From Cubamyces lactineus (lineage: Eukaryota; Basidiomycota; Agaricomycetes; Polyporales; Polyporaceae): DNA of 64,000 bases. A program made the position numbers and the translations under genes. Positions 13,022 through 24,805 of the stretch are shown here, piece by piece. Location: positions 554,501 through 618,500 of the forward strand of contig JACDTU010000013.1 in assembly GCA_022376465.1 (NCBI GenBank), given 5' to 3'. The first letter of the stretch is position 1; each line of letters opens with the position of its first letter. Under the pieces are notes generated by a model. That model had not been told where the DNA came from and did no database searches. It worked only from the letters and a program-made list of their open reading frames with translations.

Positions 13022-13889
13022 GCTATTCGCTCCGTCTCCAGCGTCGCATGCCTACCCATGTCACACGACCCTTGACGACCCCCTCTCGCCTCAGTCGCCG
13101 TCCAGACGCATCAACATACGCACACACATCCAGCCTCCATCCATCACACACATAGTTGCATCTCCATTGCTCATCTAGACTGCTCTCGTCCTTTGCTACC
13201 ATCTTTCATGATCTTTATTGCTTCCTTAAGGTATCTTCTGGTTGGTATACCGCGCCCGTGCTCGACGCACCCCTTCCTCCACCTTCGGCCACTTGTATCC
13301 TCAGGTTCTGGTATCCGTGGCAGTCGGGTCGTCGGTGACGGCGCGCTGCAGTCGCGTCGCAGGGAGGAGCTGGTTATGGCGCTCATCTTTCTGTATTTGC
13401 TAGTCGAATCGTGTATCTCGTTCGTCGCTCGCCTGGGGCAATTATAGTGCTTTATATCCTCTCTCTGCATACCTCGGCTTAGACGCAGTCCTTATTTGCC
13501 GACGGTAGAAGTCGGATACGTAAATTGATGGAAGGTCGCTTACCATAGGCACTGCATGGGAAGGTAAACAACATAACAGTGACACTAAACAGCTTTGACG
13601 ATCTACCGTGTTCCTTCGGGTCCGCTTTTGAGCCTTAGGAAGCCATCTTCATGGCTTAGCGTTGGATTCCTCGGTTCTTCTGAGCTTTCGTGGCCGCCTA
13701 GTCACTAGCCGTGGGGGAATCTAATACGGAGTGCCGCGGCGACGCTTAAGCGCTTCAAAATTGTAGAAACTAACATTGACGCCCGACTGGCATCAATGAT
13801 ACACCACCGCCGTGACTGTGCACTGTATTGGGCTATCGACGATCACAACCACTGCCGTCTGCCTGTCTGTAACAAAACTTGGCACAGTC
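13022..13889. other. Intergenic, 0.87 kb
   Basis: This is the 3' flank of the second lyase and the promoter of the thiamin gene. I looked for a TPP riboswitch signature (CTGAGA plus the conserved helix) and did not see one. No gene is recognised. Confidence 0.5.
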
Positions 13890-16039
13890 ATGGTCGAGAA
13901 GAATATCAGCCCACCAGCTATCTTGACCATTGCCGGCTCTGACCCAAGCGGCGGTGCTGGCATTCAAGTGAGTCATTTTACTTATTGCTCTACAAGTCTG
14001 CGCCGAAGCTAAGTATCAACCCATATCAACCCAGGCAGACCTGAAAGCATTCACCGCTTTTGGTTGTTACGGAATGTCAGTAATTACTGCATTGACCGCG
14101 CAGAACACTCTCGGCGTCCAAGGGGTGCATCCTGCTCCTCCGGAGTTCGTCGAACAACAAGTCCGTACCGAGCTTCCTCGATCTTAATGCACCGCGATCC
14201 TCAAATCGTCCCATAGTTGCGCGCTATTCTAGACGACATTCAAGTGCATGCTATAAAGACAGGCATGCTCTTCGATGCCGCGAACACGCGCGCCGTCGCT
14301 CGTACCCTGAAGGCACACTACTCCGAAACGGGGAGCATGCCGCCCCTCGTCGTCGACCCCGTTTGCGTGTCGACATCGGGGCATACCCTGCTTGCCCCCG
14401 AGGCCGTTCAAGTCGTAATCGACGAGCTGTGCTCACTGGCCACGCTGATCACGCCCAACAAGGCTGAAGCAGAGCTGCTGCTCTCGCAGAAACTTGGCAC
14501 CACGGTACACATCAGCTCTCTTGAAGATATGATATCTTCAGCAGAGGGCTTGTTAACCCTAGGATCCAAAGCGGTCCTTCTCAAGGGTGGGCATGTCGAG
14601 CTCACGCTGGCAGACGTGGAGAAGCTTGCCGCTGCCCGTCAAGACGTGACGGTGGTGCGCGAAGAGCTGCTACTTGACAACATGGAGATTCTTCAAGTAC
14701 ACGAGAAGGATCTCACCACTCGCCCGCTCGTCGTTGACGTCCTCCGAGAAGCCGACAATACGACGCTTTTTGTCAGTCCTCGAATAGAGTCCTCCAGCAC
14801 CCACGGGACGGGCTGTACTCTTTCTGCCGTTATCGCGTCTCTTCTTGGACAAGGAAACACTGGTATGCATCATGAATCCGCACCACGTCTTTTGCACTTC
14901 GCTCACGATCACCGTAGTTACGGAGGCCACCCGTCAAGCTACCGCGTTTACGCATGTCGGGATTGAGACTGCGTTCCCCGTGGGGCACGGACACGGGCCG
15001 CTCAACCACCTACATGCGCTCGCTCAACGCATCATCCCTCCGTTAGTCTTTCTTGGACAGAAGCTCACTTGCATGGCGCTGACTCATTTGTGCATGTAGA
15101 CCTACCGCGAGCAACCCTCACCCAATGACACGCATTCTCATCCAATCGGCTGCACAGACATGGAAGGATTATGTAGAGCACGACTTTGTCAAGCAGCTCG
15201 CTCAAGGCACGCTACCAAAGGAGTGCTTCTTGCATTTCGTCAAGTTAGGCAGCCCACTCGGCTAGCTTGTTGCAATCTCTCATACCGATGTTTCGTGCTT
15301 ACAGACAGGACTACCTATACTTGAAATACTACGCGCGCGCATACGGGTAGGTGCCCTCCTCAATTTCGATTTACTTGCTATTCTCAAAATGGTCCCTTCA
15401 GCTTGCTTGTCGCAAAGTCATCGACGTACAGCTCCATCCAGTCCGCAACGCAGACCATCATCAACGTCATCAACGAGGTCTCCACCCATAAGGCGTTCTG
15501 CGCGCAATGGGGCATCAGCGAAGCCGACCTCGCTTCCACTCCCGAATCGCCTTCGACGACTGCTTATGGCGCATACCTCATCGACATGGGGTTACAAGGT
15601 TCGTATCCCACTCGTTAACGTATAGGAGCGCTCATTGATATGTCCGCACCACCATCGCAGGCGATAGTGCGAAGCTCATCATGGCGCTGGCGGCGTGCCT
15701 TCTGGGGTACGGCGAAGTCGGCTTGTGGCTCAAGAGGGAGGCCGCGAAGCCGAGGAGCTGGGTAAAGCTCGAAGGTAACGCCTACCTGAGATGGATCGAA
15801 GACTATTCTGGAGTACAGTACCAGAGTACTGTGAAGCTCGGACTTGGTGCGTTTTTGCCCTTCAATATCTGCGGTGACGTGACCAATCATGCGTATTGTC
15901 GGTTTCTCCAGAGACAATCGAAGCTCTTGCCGTCGCAGACCCGCCCGGTGCTCTCAGGTTCAAGGAGTGGTGCGATATATGGGAGAAGTGCACCCAGCTA
16001 GAGAAAGGCTTCTGGGACGCATCGATGCGACTCCTGTGA
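13890..16039 (+). CDS. THI20: Hydroxymethylpyrimidine phosphate kinase / TenA fusion (Thi20 type)
   Basis: This bifunctional cytosolic enzyme of thiamin synthesis and salvage joins a ThiD kinase (phosphorylates HMP and HMP-P) to a TenA thiaminase-II domain. Nine exons give about 556 residues. Introns are 13968-14034, 14161-14216, 14863-14917, 15042-15099, 15244-15304, 15347-15401, 15599-15660 and 15847-15911; all join in frame. The kinase half shows [64 protein letters not shown] and [15 protein letters not shown] (anion hole and catalytic Asp/Cys region). The second half shows [35 protein letters not shown] and GYGEVGLWL, typical of TenA. The order and length match yeast Thi20/21. An in-frame ATG exists at 13812, but 13890 puts the kinase motif at the usual distance from the start. 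Confidence 0.93.
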
Positions 16040-16183
16040 TATAACGGAGAAACAACGAAAGCAAGGGGTCTATGAGTAGGGAAGGTGTAGAGTAGTGTGG
16101 CAATAACAGCAAGAGCAGTACGATAGCAAGATGTATCGGTAGCGATAGACATTGATAGAGCAAGTGAGAATATGCCAAGTTGG

Positions 16184-17721
16184 CTAGGACGGATCCTCAG
16201 TCTTAACGTCTGCGTGTTGATGGAACTGTGTATCTTCTAGCTCTGACGCGTTCGGTGGTACCATCTGCACGAGAACTTTAGTGTCCTCCTCTATTTCGAC
16301 TTCGATCTTGGGACGACCGGATGGGGTACCTCGCGTGCTAGAACGTTTCGTGCTCTTGCTCGAGGAGGCTTTCACTACCTTGCGAGCACTTGGGCACGAA
16401 CCATCGCCTAGCTCGCATTGGTCGCATCTAGGACCTACGGGTAGACAGATAGTCTAGGGTATACGTCATTGAGCGTCCAAGGTGCAGCTGGCAGCAATAG
16501 AAAGGTCTCACCTGTCCAAAACCGACAAGCAGATGGTTTATTTCCGCATGGAGCTCGACGGGAAGCCACGATTGGAGATTCAGACTTTGTGCCAAGTTAA
16601 TAACAACTATTAGCGACTGGCAAAGGGCGGAGGTTGATTCAGACTGACCGTGTCTCTTCTGGAGTTTTCGTTGGAGGCTTGTGCCATCCGAGGCGATTAG
16701 AGATTCTGTGGACATGTACATCCACACCGATGCCAGCGTTACTACATACGCGTCAGTATATGCGGGAAATGGGCAAGCGCATGTGCTACGCACATCTTCC
16801 AAGCGACTTGTAGGGCTAGGAAGGCCATCTTAGGACCAACGCCAGGGAGGGAGCAGAGCTCATCAGCAGTCTTCGGTACATCTCCATCGAACTCGTCGTG
16901 CAGCTTTTGCGCAGCTTGCTTGATATACCTCCAGAGCCTCGAGGTGAATACTCGGGCCAACACATATCAATGGTATTCGGACTCACTGCGTCTTTCGCCG
17001 CCAAAAGCCTACCTTGCAAATGGCTTCGGAAATGGCGCTTTCATCAGCCTGTAGGATGGCGTCTACGGACAAACTTCCGCCTACTGCCTCGCGCAGCTTC
17101 GCCACGGCCGCATCGGTCACTTCATCTTTCGTCTGAGAGGACAACATCAACGACACAAGCGTCGAAAACCGTTGATTCTGAGACCATTCAAACCCATGAG
17201 ATGATGTAATCTTTCCCTGCAACAAATACACGCACTTTTGGATCGGTTTCCTTCAACTGAGCCTGGTCACACCCCATGGTGTCGACGGGTGCGACAATGC
17301 GAGACCGCATGCGTTTGATAGCATCGTACGCTTCTCGCCAACGAGGTGGGGCTGGATGGGGTGTCTCGAGGGCTGTAGGAATGGTCTTAGGTTTACGGGG
17401 GGAAGCTGCCCTTTTCTTCCGTGCTTTGGAGGGGCCAGCTGCGGGAGGTGTAACCGGAGCTACCGTCGTGATTTCCTCAGTCTCTTCTGACTTGTCGATA
17501 GTCGTAACTTTCTTCCGCGATTTCACGGGTGTACTCAAGGATAATTTCTCTCCTGGGGCATGCTCTCCATTTGTAACAGGGTCTGATGCGAGGGTCTCTG
17601 TCGTCTTCAGCCGTTTCGAGCGACGAACGATCGTCTCCACGGCGCCTTCACCAGCCTCAAAGAGCGTGACTGCAGTATGGTAGGGGCTCGGCCGAGAGAC
17701 AAGCGAAGACCTCCGTTTCAT
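16184..17721 (-). CDS. NTH1: Endonuclease III homolog (bifunctional DNA glycosylase/AP lyase)
   Basis: This base-excision repair enzyme removes oxidised pyrimidines and cleaves AP sites in nucleus and mitochondria. The ATG at 17721 begins [18 protein letters not shown]; the frame reads upstream only through non-ATG codons. A basic, Lys/Arg-rich N-terminal region (about 150 residues, probably localising) precedes the helical core [25 protein letters not shown] and [20 protein letters not shown]. The helix-hairpin-helix follows ([12 protein letters not shown], with the catalytic Lys), then [14 protein letters not shown] (catalytic Asp). The iron-sulfur loop is [18 protein letters not shown], i.e. 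C-x6-C-x2-C-x6-C, one residue longer at the last gap than the classic x5. A Ser/Thr-rich acidic tail of about 75 residues ends at the stop, 16184-16186. It is convergent with THI20 at a distance of only about 145 bp. Confidence 0.92.
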
Positions 17722-17859
17722 GCTAGTGAGTACTATCAAGCCGAGATTTACGAAGTCAAACAGCTATTACAAGGAATGATTGAGGCAACGGTGGTGTGGT
17801 GGTGGTAATGTTCGAAGTGCACACGCTTTCGCTTCGTTTGTCATAAACATGGTGACATA

Positions 17860-17875
17860 GGCTATCTAGATAGCC
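17860..17875. repeat. Perfect 16-bp palindrome upstream of tRNA
   Basis: GGCTATCTAGATAGCC is self-complementary over its full length and ends 11 bp before the tRNA. Its role is unknown; it could be a binding site or a small cruciform. Confidence 0.7.
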
Positions 17876-17886
17876 CCTATTCACAA

Positions 17887-17957
17887 GCATTCGTGGTGTA
17901 GCGGTAACATTGGGTCTTCCCATGGCCTAGCTCCGGGTTCGACTCCCGGCGGATGCA
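17887..17957 (+). tRNA. tRNA-Gly (anticodon CCC)
   Basis: A full cloverleaf folds by hand. The acceptor GCATTCG pairs with CGGATGC plus discriminator A, and the D stem is GTGT/ACAT. The anticodon stem GGGTC/GGCCT contains G-U pairs, with loop TTCCCAT giving CCC at positions 34-36. The T arm is CCGGG-TTCGACT-CCCGG. There is no intron. Internal pol III A box (TGGTGTAGCGG) and B box (GGTTCGACTCC) are present and a T5 run follows. It decodes GGG glycine codons. Confidence 0.93.
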
Positions 17958-17961
17958 TATG

Positions 17962-17966
17962 TTTTT
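17962..17966 (+). terminator. Pol III terminator of tRNA-Gly
   Basis: A TTTTT run starts 5 nt after the tRNA discriminator base, the usual stop signal for RNA polymerase III. Confidence 0.8.
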
Positions 17967-18274
17967 CCACCTCTCTTGGTGTAGGAACCCAGCTCAATTC
18001 GGTAAGTGTGCGTCGCGCGATCAGTGAGCTTTTGTGCGCAATTGAATGCTTGAGGTGAAGTTGAAGTTTGCTACAATGTTGATCTATCTGACTATCAAAC
18101 TCAGTTGCGTACATAATCCTCAGATGAACCAACTATTACATTCTACTCGGCTTGTACTATTACCACCATACTACATCGTCCATTGATTCGTTCTACAGCG
18201 CCCATGAAAACCCCTGTCTATACCCGAAATACGTCTTGTAGATCATTCTCGCACATAGTACACAATTCACCTAA
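17967..18274. other. Intergenic, about 310 bp
   Basis: This lies between the tRNA terminator and the MAK10 stop codon. I see nothing further in it. Confidence 0.5.
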
Positions 18275-21062
18275 TCATGAAGCAACTGTCGGCACCCAAG
18301 GGTGTGCGTTGGGAATCCACTTCATTGCCGTAAGATCGAAGGTAGCCAGTTCGCGTAGGCTGGTCGGTGCAACGCGCTCGAGGCGGTTGCAGGCATCCGC
18401 TAGGTCTCGCAGATACTAATAACAGACGGAGTCGGTCAGCTACGATGATGTCTGTGACGGGAGCGTCGGGCGTACCCCTTTGCAATCAGGAGCCCAATGC
18501 CCAAGCCAGTCATACGGAGACTCCGCTAAATGCGAAAGGATGCCTCGAGCAAGTTGCAAGGACGCCGTCGGGGAGTAGAGCTCGTCCTATGAAGACAAAC
18601 GTTATCCTTGCCTCCACGACGTCGAGGGGCGGTCATGCTTACCAGTAGAAACCCCTTGAGAGAATCAGGGAATGTCAAGAGATCCGGTTCCGGCTCGACA
18701 GGAACCAGAGCGTCGAACTCTTCCTTGAACATCCATTTGTATCGGCGGAGGAAGTTGAGCGATATTCTGTGCCATGGCGACGTGATCAAAGCCGCTGTAA
18801 GCTATAGTGGGAAGTCAATATGATTTGTGGCAAGCAGTCCTCATGTCGACACGTACGGCGACAAGCGTCGTGGAGATCATCTGCAGAGCGGACAGATGCT
18901 CCGCCTGGAATAACAATTCGCGAAATGCAGGGGTATCTGCGCGCATATAGTCAGCCAAACATGTTCTGCGCAAGACGAACATTATCCAATGTACCGTTAG
19001 GCATGATAGGCAACAGGTCCTCTATGCAGCCTATATGTACGTCTAAAATGCGAGTCAAGTACCAATACGCGATCGGTTTTTCTTCTGATGCGTACAGCTC
19101 CTGCTGAAAGCCGGATAGGATGATCTCCCGACTAGTAGATAGTCGTCGAAGTTGTGCTGCTTGAGGGAGTGCACGTAAGATCTTAGCCGTTGGCTCATCC
19201 TATGCACGTTGAGCTCAGTAAGGACATACACTACGGAGCATGGACGCAGCACTGACCGGAGGCTGATAGTGCTCAATATCCTTCAGGAGCACGTCGTACA
19301 GCTGATGCCATTGCAATACATCTTTCATGAGGTGCCGTCTCCGTCGGGGAGGGTTGAACCAATTCGATCTGACATGCGGGATTATAATCTATCATAGAAG
19401 GGCTTAGTAGCTTGCAGCGCAATGCGGACGCAGTCATAGTATACCTTGACAATGTTCCGCTCGATCACGTCGCGCATTGACGCCATTCCTGGCTGTGGCG
19501 TGCTCCGCTCAATCGCTTCAAGGATAGAATGGTAGGATATCCCGATCGTCTCTTCGTAGAAGTGTTCCACCAACCAGACCAGTTGATGTGACCCAAGCAC
19601 CATGTTCCTGTCGAAGAACAGGCTCTAATCACGTTGTCCGGTCAGAGGTTACAAGCAGAGAACCGCAAGCTGGTGATACCCACCTGAACCAGGGACCGGT
19701 GGAAAGGTGGTGGAACACTTTTGCGCAAAGCGAACTGCAACGAACCCGCCGCCTTTTGAAGCATCGTCAACGCCTGAGCAGCAGTTTGAAAATATATCCC
19801 TTACCTCCCACTCCAGCAGTGACGGTGATGTTACGAGATTAATGACTTCTTGCCAATATTCAAGGAACCCTTGCAGCATGTCCCAAATTTTGTCTTGGGT
19901 TGGTAGCTCGGTTACACGGATAGGCATGAAGTTTGGCAGTCGCCGAGCGATATATGGGTCTATGGCCAAGAGGGCCGGAGATCCAGGTGAAATCTCTGGC
20001 TGTAGCGCACGTACTCTGTGCAGGAGACCAAGGCTAGCGGCGATTTCCACTCGTGCTTGCGCTGTATGGCTCAGGAAGTCATAACGATACAGCTGAAGGA
20101 TCGCCTGGAGTGATGGTCAATTTTAGTTCCGCGTACTTCGCGTTTAGCTCTTACTTTACGCAGAAGAAGCCTATCGCACAAGGCGGCCACTTGGGTCTCC
20201 GGAAACTGGGATTGGCGCAACCAGTCACAGGCCATGTCCAATATCCGCGATACCACTTCGGCGTTGACGCCTTCCAGTAATGGTACGTCGCACTTTTCAC
20301 CTTGCCAATCTTCTACCTGCAAATATGCGCTCAGTCCATAAGCCGGTCCCTCATGTGGCGCCCAACGCACATCGTGCACTCTGTTCTTCGAGAGCTCTCT
20401 CCAGGCCAAGTCGCAGCATTTGAGCAAACCAAGCATTGCTGCTCGAATGACAACGGTTATGAGCCACCGCGGCCGGGCGGGATCTTCATCTTCCTCCGGG
20501 GGTAGGTACTCTGGGTTGATGTCGGGCAAATGATGCACAAAGAGGAGGGTGAAAACGCTTTGCGAGAGCGTCTTCCCGGTATGCCATTCCATCTGTACCA
20601 GACGACATGAAATGGTGTAGATACAGGGTAGTACCGAGGGCTATTCACCTCGCACGCGAAGCTGCGGTCCAGAATCCAGCACACCTCCTCAGGCAGCAGT
20701 GGCGTAAGCGGATCGAACGGTAATCTGCGCTGTTCCTCCAGTATCATCCCGCTGTCCAAACGAGGTTCACCGATCTGTTACATTCCGGAGATGTGAGGAC
20801 GTGGGTTGCGCTGTACGGCGAGGCGCCACCCTACCTCGAATGCGCTCATGGCATCCATGAGTGTGAAGCCATCCATGAGAAGAACCTCTTCGGGTTCCAT
20901 GTCTTCAACGATATGTGCGCCAATTAGTTTGGTGATTCTACTACATATCGCGCGCATGAACCACATACCTCGCGCCCCTGCGACCAACACATCCGAAACA
21001 TCCACAAAGTCATCCCCGCCAGGCATCTCGAACCAGTCGTCGAACCCAGAATACCCAGCCAT
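18275..21062 (-). CDS. MAK10: NatC N-terminal acetyltransferase auxiliary subunit (Mak10/NAA35)
   Basis: This is the scaffold/auxiliary subunit of the NatC complex, which acetylates N-termini starting with Met-Leu, Met-Ile and similar. The ATG at 21062 begins MAGYSGFDDWFEMPGG. Exons then give GAHIVEDMEPEEVLLMDGFT, LMDAMSAFE, a PRLDSGM block (the conserved E-x-x-x-P-x-x-D-x-G-M core), LPEEVCWILDRSFACE, GKTLSQSVFTLLFVHHLPDI and MLGLLKCCDLAWRE. Later blocks are WHRISLNFLRRYKWMFKEEF and a C-terminal exon YLRDLADACNRLERV. The tail ends WVPTVAS with stop at 18275-18277; that exon was read directly from the reverse complement. About 10 introns are implied, and several junctions were not fixed. It is divergent from the mitochondrial Trp-tRNA synthetase, with only 175 bp between the start codons. 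Confidence 0.88.
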
Positions 21063-21237
21063 AGCAAATGTAAACCAAGATACCCAGAGAGACCCTAGAG
21101 GAGGGATTGGTAGCACTAGCAGCACAGCAGGTGGCGGTCGAGATTCAAGTCTGTTGATCGCGCGTACAACGAGCGCGAGAGTCGAGACCGGCGTGATTTC
21201 CTCGTCGTCTGCGCCATCATGTGGCTAGGCGCTGCCC
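21063..21237. promoter_or_regulatory. Short divergent promoter, MAK10 / MSW1
   Basis: Two divergent ATGs are 175 bp apart, so both 5' leaders and core promoters must share this stretch. No TATA box is visible. Confidence 0.5.
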
Positions 21238-22673
21238 ATGTCTCTTCTCCACCAGCTCCGGCGTGCACCATCCGCCCTTTCCTCCACATGTCGCGTATCT
21301 CATAGCGGCAAACGCGTCGCGCGCGCGCTGAGCAGCAATGCGACATCTGCAAACGCGACAGCAGAGTCGCGTCCCAGGCCAAGAGTAGTCTTTTCAGGCA
21401 TTCAGCCTACCGGGATCCCTCACGTATGTCCTACGTCCATATCCCACGAGTCCTTGTATGCTCACAAGCCGCCTTTCTGCTAGCTTGGGAACCTCCTAGG
21501 TGCTCTATTGAACTGGGTCAAACTGCAGCGGGACGCCGCGCCAGAAGACCAGCTCATATACTCCATCGTGGGATGGCATGCGCTCACACTACCTCAAGAC
21601 CCGAAGGCACTGAGCGCCGCACGAAGCGACATGCTCGCCGTACTACTTGCAGTAGGCCTTGATCCAAAACGCTCGATTATCTTCCACCAAGATGAGGTGA
21701 GGAACCCATCTGGCATCAGTCTAATACTCTGAGCTCAGTATCCCAAAGAACTTGCATCATGCAGAGCTGGCCTGGATATTGAACTGCATTACGCCCATGG
21801 GGAAATTGAAGCGCATGACTACCTGGAAGGTATGTGTCATGATGCTGTCACTACGCTCTGCCGCTCATGCTATCCAAGTCCAGGTTGGCCGCATCGCGAA
21901 ATGCACGCGATGACTCTGAGGTTGACGAATCCCTGCTAAACGCGGGTCTCTTCACGTATCCTGTTCTACAAGCTGCCGACATCCTCGCATACCGGTATGG
22001 TTCCACCTCCTTTAAATACTGGCTGTATGCTGATCAAGGCTCAGAGCAACCCATGTGCCAGTTGGCGAGGATCAGCAGCAGCACATTGAGCTTTGCCGAG
22101 ATCTCGCGGAGAGCTTCAACCGAACGTACAAAGGAAGACGCCCGCTTTTCCCTCTACCACAGCACGTCATCAGTGGGTACCCCTCGACGCGTACTATTGA
22201 GCATATATTGACTCCGGATCGCAGCCTCTTCGTGCCGAGTGCTCTCGCTGAAGGATCCCTCCTCCAAAATGTCCAAATCGTCACCCGACCTGAACTCGCG
22301 AATTCTCCTTACCGATACAACTGCCCAAGTGCGTTCGAAGATTCGTGGTGCAGTTACCGATTCGACACTTGGCATCACATACGACCCTGCCGCACGCCCA
22401 GGCGCCGCAAACCTACTCTCCATCCTCGCTGCGTGTACCGGTGAGGAGGTGACAATGCTTGCAGAGCGCTATGCGGACAAGGGTCACGGTCAACTGAAGG
22501 CGGACGTCGCTGAAGCCGTCGAGGAGCTCATCAAGGGCCCCAGGGCTGAGTTCGAGCGCCTGAGGGGCGAAAAGGAGTACTTGGCCTCCGTTGCGAAGGA
22601 AGGCGCTGAGAAGGCGAGACAGCTGTCTGAGGTGACTATCCGGGAAGTGAGGGCTCGCATCGGACTGGTATGA
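21238..22673 (+). CDS. MSW1: Tryptophanyl-tRNA synthetase, mitochondrial
   Basis: This class I synthetase charges mitochondrial tRNA-Trp. A Ser/Arg/Ala-rich N-terminus (about residues 1-45, MSLLHQLRRAPSALSS) looks like a mitochondrial presequence. Motifs: VVFSGIQPTGIPHLGNLLGA (HIGH-like site PHLGN, restored by splicing across the intron at 21424), IYSIVGWHALT, HAELAWILNCITPMGKL, RMTTWK, FTYPVLQAADILAYRATHVP, VGEDQQQHIELCRDLAESFN and SLKDPSSKMSKSSPDL (KMSKS). The C-terminus is helical (AERYADKGHGQLKADVAEAV). Introns begin near 21424, 21696, 21822, 22000 and 22175; the third exon is best started at CTCAGTATCCC. It is full length for the bacterial/mitochondrial TrpRS type. Confidence 0.93.
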
Positions 22674-22848
22674 GCCATAGATCACTATGGTCGGACTGCT
22701 GGACCACACATACATACTATAGGCACTTTGTAATGACACCCTACTCATACAAACACGCGATAGACTACTTAATTGCGTTCCGCCGATCGACAATTATGAC
22801 CAATGAGGAAGACGGGGAGAAGCGTCGGACAGAATATCCAGGGCGCTA

Positions 22849-23638
22849 TCAACACGTTCCAATCATCCCGCTCGGGTCGTTTACCTCTGAGCCCCTCAGC
22901 GAGCCCATCTCCGCCAACGTCCCAGCAAACAGTTCATTGAACGACTGCTCGAGGCCCAACCTCTGTAACGTGACCTCGAAGCTGCCTTCCCCCGCCGTAC
23001 TCAAGCCCTCCAGCCACTCCTCTAGGCTATCCGAGCCCGAGATCAGCAAGCTACGCAGACGTGTCCGCTCGGTCTGGCTCATAGGGGAGCACCGAGCACC
23101 TTGAGGGAGCTCGACGTCGACGCCCCTGCACTCCTCTGTGTCCCAACCTTGGCTTCGTATGACGGCCAGCCAGGCGTTATCGAGGTCGTTGAGCCAGGCA
23201 AGGAGAAGAGGCAGCGTCTCGGTGTCGGGTGTGTAGCCTGGAATGGCTTGGAGCACTTCTCCAGTAAGCCGGAGGAGGAGGGAGGTGCGGAGCGGCGCGT
23301 TGGGATCTACAGGAGGGATTTGTAGGATGAGAGAGAGCATGTGGTGTGTTGCCTCGAGATAGGCCTGCAACGTCGTAAGCGTCGAAGAAGGGTCGGATCT
23401 GCGGGGTATTACATAGAGAGTTCAACGTCCGGGTGCATGTACAGGTAAGACACCCATAGGGTACAAACCGTTTCTTGTAATTCCGGGTGACTTCCAAGAA
23501 CCTCTCTTCCAGAAAATCGACGAGCTTTCGTTCTTGTATTGGAGATAAGGGGTGAACTAATCTCTGAGTCGTAGGAGCTCGCGTCTCCTCAGCTTCGGAT
23601 GTTGTTGAACCTTGGCTCGGCGAGGTCGGTGGTTTCAT
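22849..23638 (-). CDS. Conserved fungal protein of unknown function
   Basis: A two-exon gene encodes about 235 residues; one intron ends exon 1 at ARNYKKR-type sequence (RNYKKR) and resumes SDPSSTLTTLQAYLEA. The N-terminal 40 residues are Ser/Thr/Pro-rich, then LSPIQERKLVDFLEERFLEV begins a helical domain with LRLTGEVLQAIPGYTPDTET, LLLAWLNDLDNAWLAVIRSQ and TRLRSLLISGSDSLEEWLEG. No catalytic motif, signal peptide or membrane segment is seen. I recall similar helical proteins in other fungi but cannot name a function. It lies convergent with MSW1. Confidence 0.72.
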
Positions 23639-24232
23639 GTTACGAGCAACTGACTGTGCTGTGTATGGATATACGTATGGAACTTGCAGAGCTGTCTGAA
23701 CAGGCAGACGTGTTTGACTGCTGTACTTCGGGACAATGTATGAATCCCAGACGACCTTGTCTGTTCTAGGCAGACGTATCGACGCGTTCTATCAGTGAGG
23801 GGGGGGGGAACGAGCGCCGACCTGTGCAAAGCTGTGAGATTCACTGTCTCGAAGCCATGTAGTACACGAAGTGCACACCTGGTATAACAAGAATATTTAC
23901 TCGAACATACAATACCGGCGGTACTCCGAACTGCCTTGGGCGTCGTGGTGGTGGTACTGGTAATAACGGTAAACTGCGTCCTCCTACTGGAAGGAACGCT
24001 TCGGGCGTTTACGATTGTATGACATCAGCCGCTAGCCCATGTACAACAACGGGTTTGGTATGCCATGATGTAGATCTCGCGGCTCCGCTTGCCTTGAACA
24101 TCATCAGTTCAGTATTGACTCATGCCGGCGTAGAATGTTGTGGATGTCCGTCTAATTATACAGAGGTATTCTAGTAGAGTGGTGGGAGTCTATGCGAGTG
24201 CATCACCTGGCGAACTGTGTGTATCGTTACTT
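23639..24232. other. Intergenic, about 0.6 kb
   Basis: I see no gene. A run of nine G occurs at 23800-23808, within 200 bp upstream of the preceding minus-strand start. Confidence 0.5.
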
Positions 24233-24805
24233 TCATGCTGATCCCTGAACGATGCCAACATCTCTGCCCTTCTTCTCCTTCCGCATCTTCTTCTTCCCCT
24301 TCTCCACATTGGCCTTCGAGGAATGCTTCGAGTCCGAGGCCTTGTTCAATGCTGCCTTGACAGCATCGTTCGTAGGCGTGGGGGCCACGACGGGTGTAAT
24401 TGGAGTAGGAATGACTGGAGGAGTCGGCGCCGGCGGAATAGGAGGGGGAGTGAATGATTTCGGAGGTGCATAGGTTTGGACATCGGAGAGGTAGTTAACG
24501 TCCATGGCGGCGTCATCCGCCCGGCGCTCGCGTGTACGCAGCCATAGATCGTCTGAGCGGTCAGCAAGGTACTTGGGGTATGGTACTAGCCGGCGGGGAG
24601 CGTGAGTGACCTCGTCCGGAATTGTTGCGTCCAGACTGCTAGATGATACCGGCGCTGGACGACGGTCCGAGACGAGATAACGTCGACCCAACAGGGTGCC
24701 AGGCTCTGCGTTGCTGCCAAGCGTAGACGAACCTTCAGAGGGTCGCCCGAGGACGAGCGGGGTAAACGAAACCGAGAACGCGAGGATTACGTAGGATAGT
24801 AGCAT
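24233..24805 (-). CDS. Small putative secreted protein
   Basis: A single uninterrupted frame of 190 residues starts with MLLSYVILAFSVSFTPLVLG, a good signal peptide. The mature part is polar, with a Pro-rich stretch (PPPIPPAPTPPVIPTPITP, about residues 121-139) and a strongly basic tail (KGKKKMRKEKKGR). There are no cysteines after the signal and no known domain. It could be a cell-wall or extracellular protein, or a membrane-anchored one if the leader is not cut. Gene reality is inferred from the ATG, the signal and length only. Confidence 0.5.
   Translation of the reverse strand: MLLSYVILAFSVSFTPLVLGRPSEGSSTLGSNAEPGTLLGRRYLVSDRRPAPVSSSSLDATIPDEVTHAPRRLVPYPKYLADRSDDLWLRTRERRADDAAMDVNYLSDVQTYAPPKSFTPPPIPPAPTPPVIPTPITPVVAPTPTNDAVKAALNKASDSKHSSKANVEKGKKKMRKEKKGRDVGIVQGSA

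Noticed and set aside
13890..13967. Start of THI20 at the upstream in-frame ATG (13812)
   Set aside because: The extra 26 residues have no similarity to the family, and the downstream ATG gives the usual short leader before the GSDPSGGAG motif.
13022..14034. TPP riboswitch for the thiamin gene
   Set aside because: Neither the CTGAGA element nor the conserved sensor helices could be found in the leader or the first intron.
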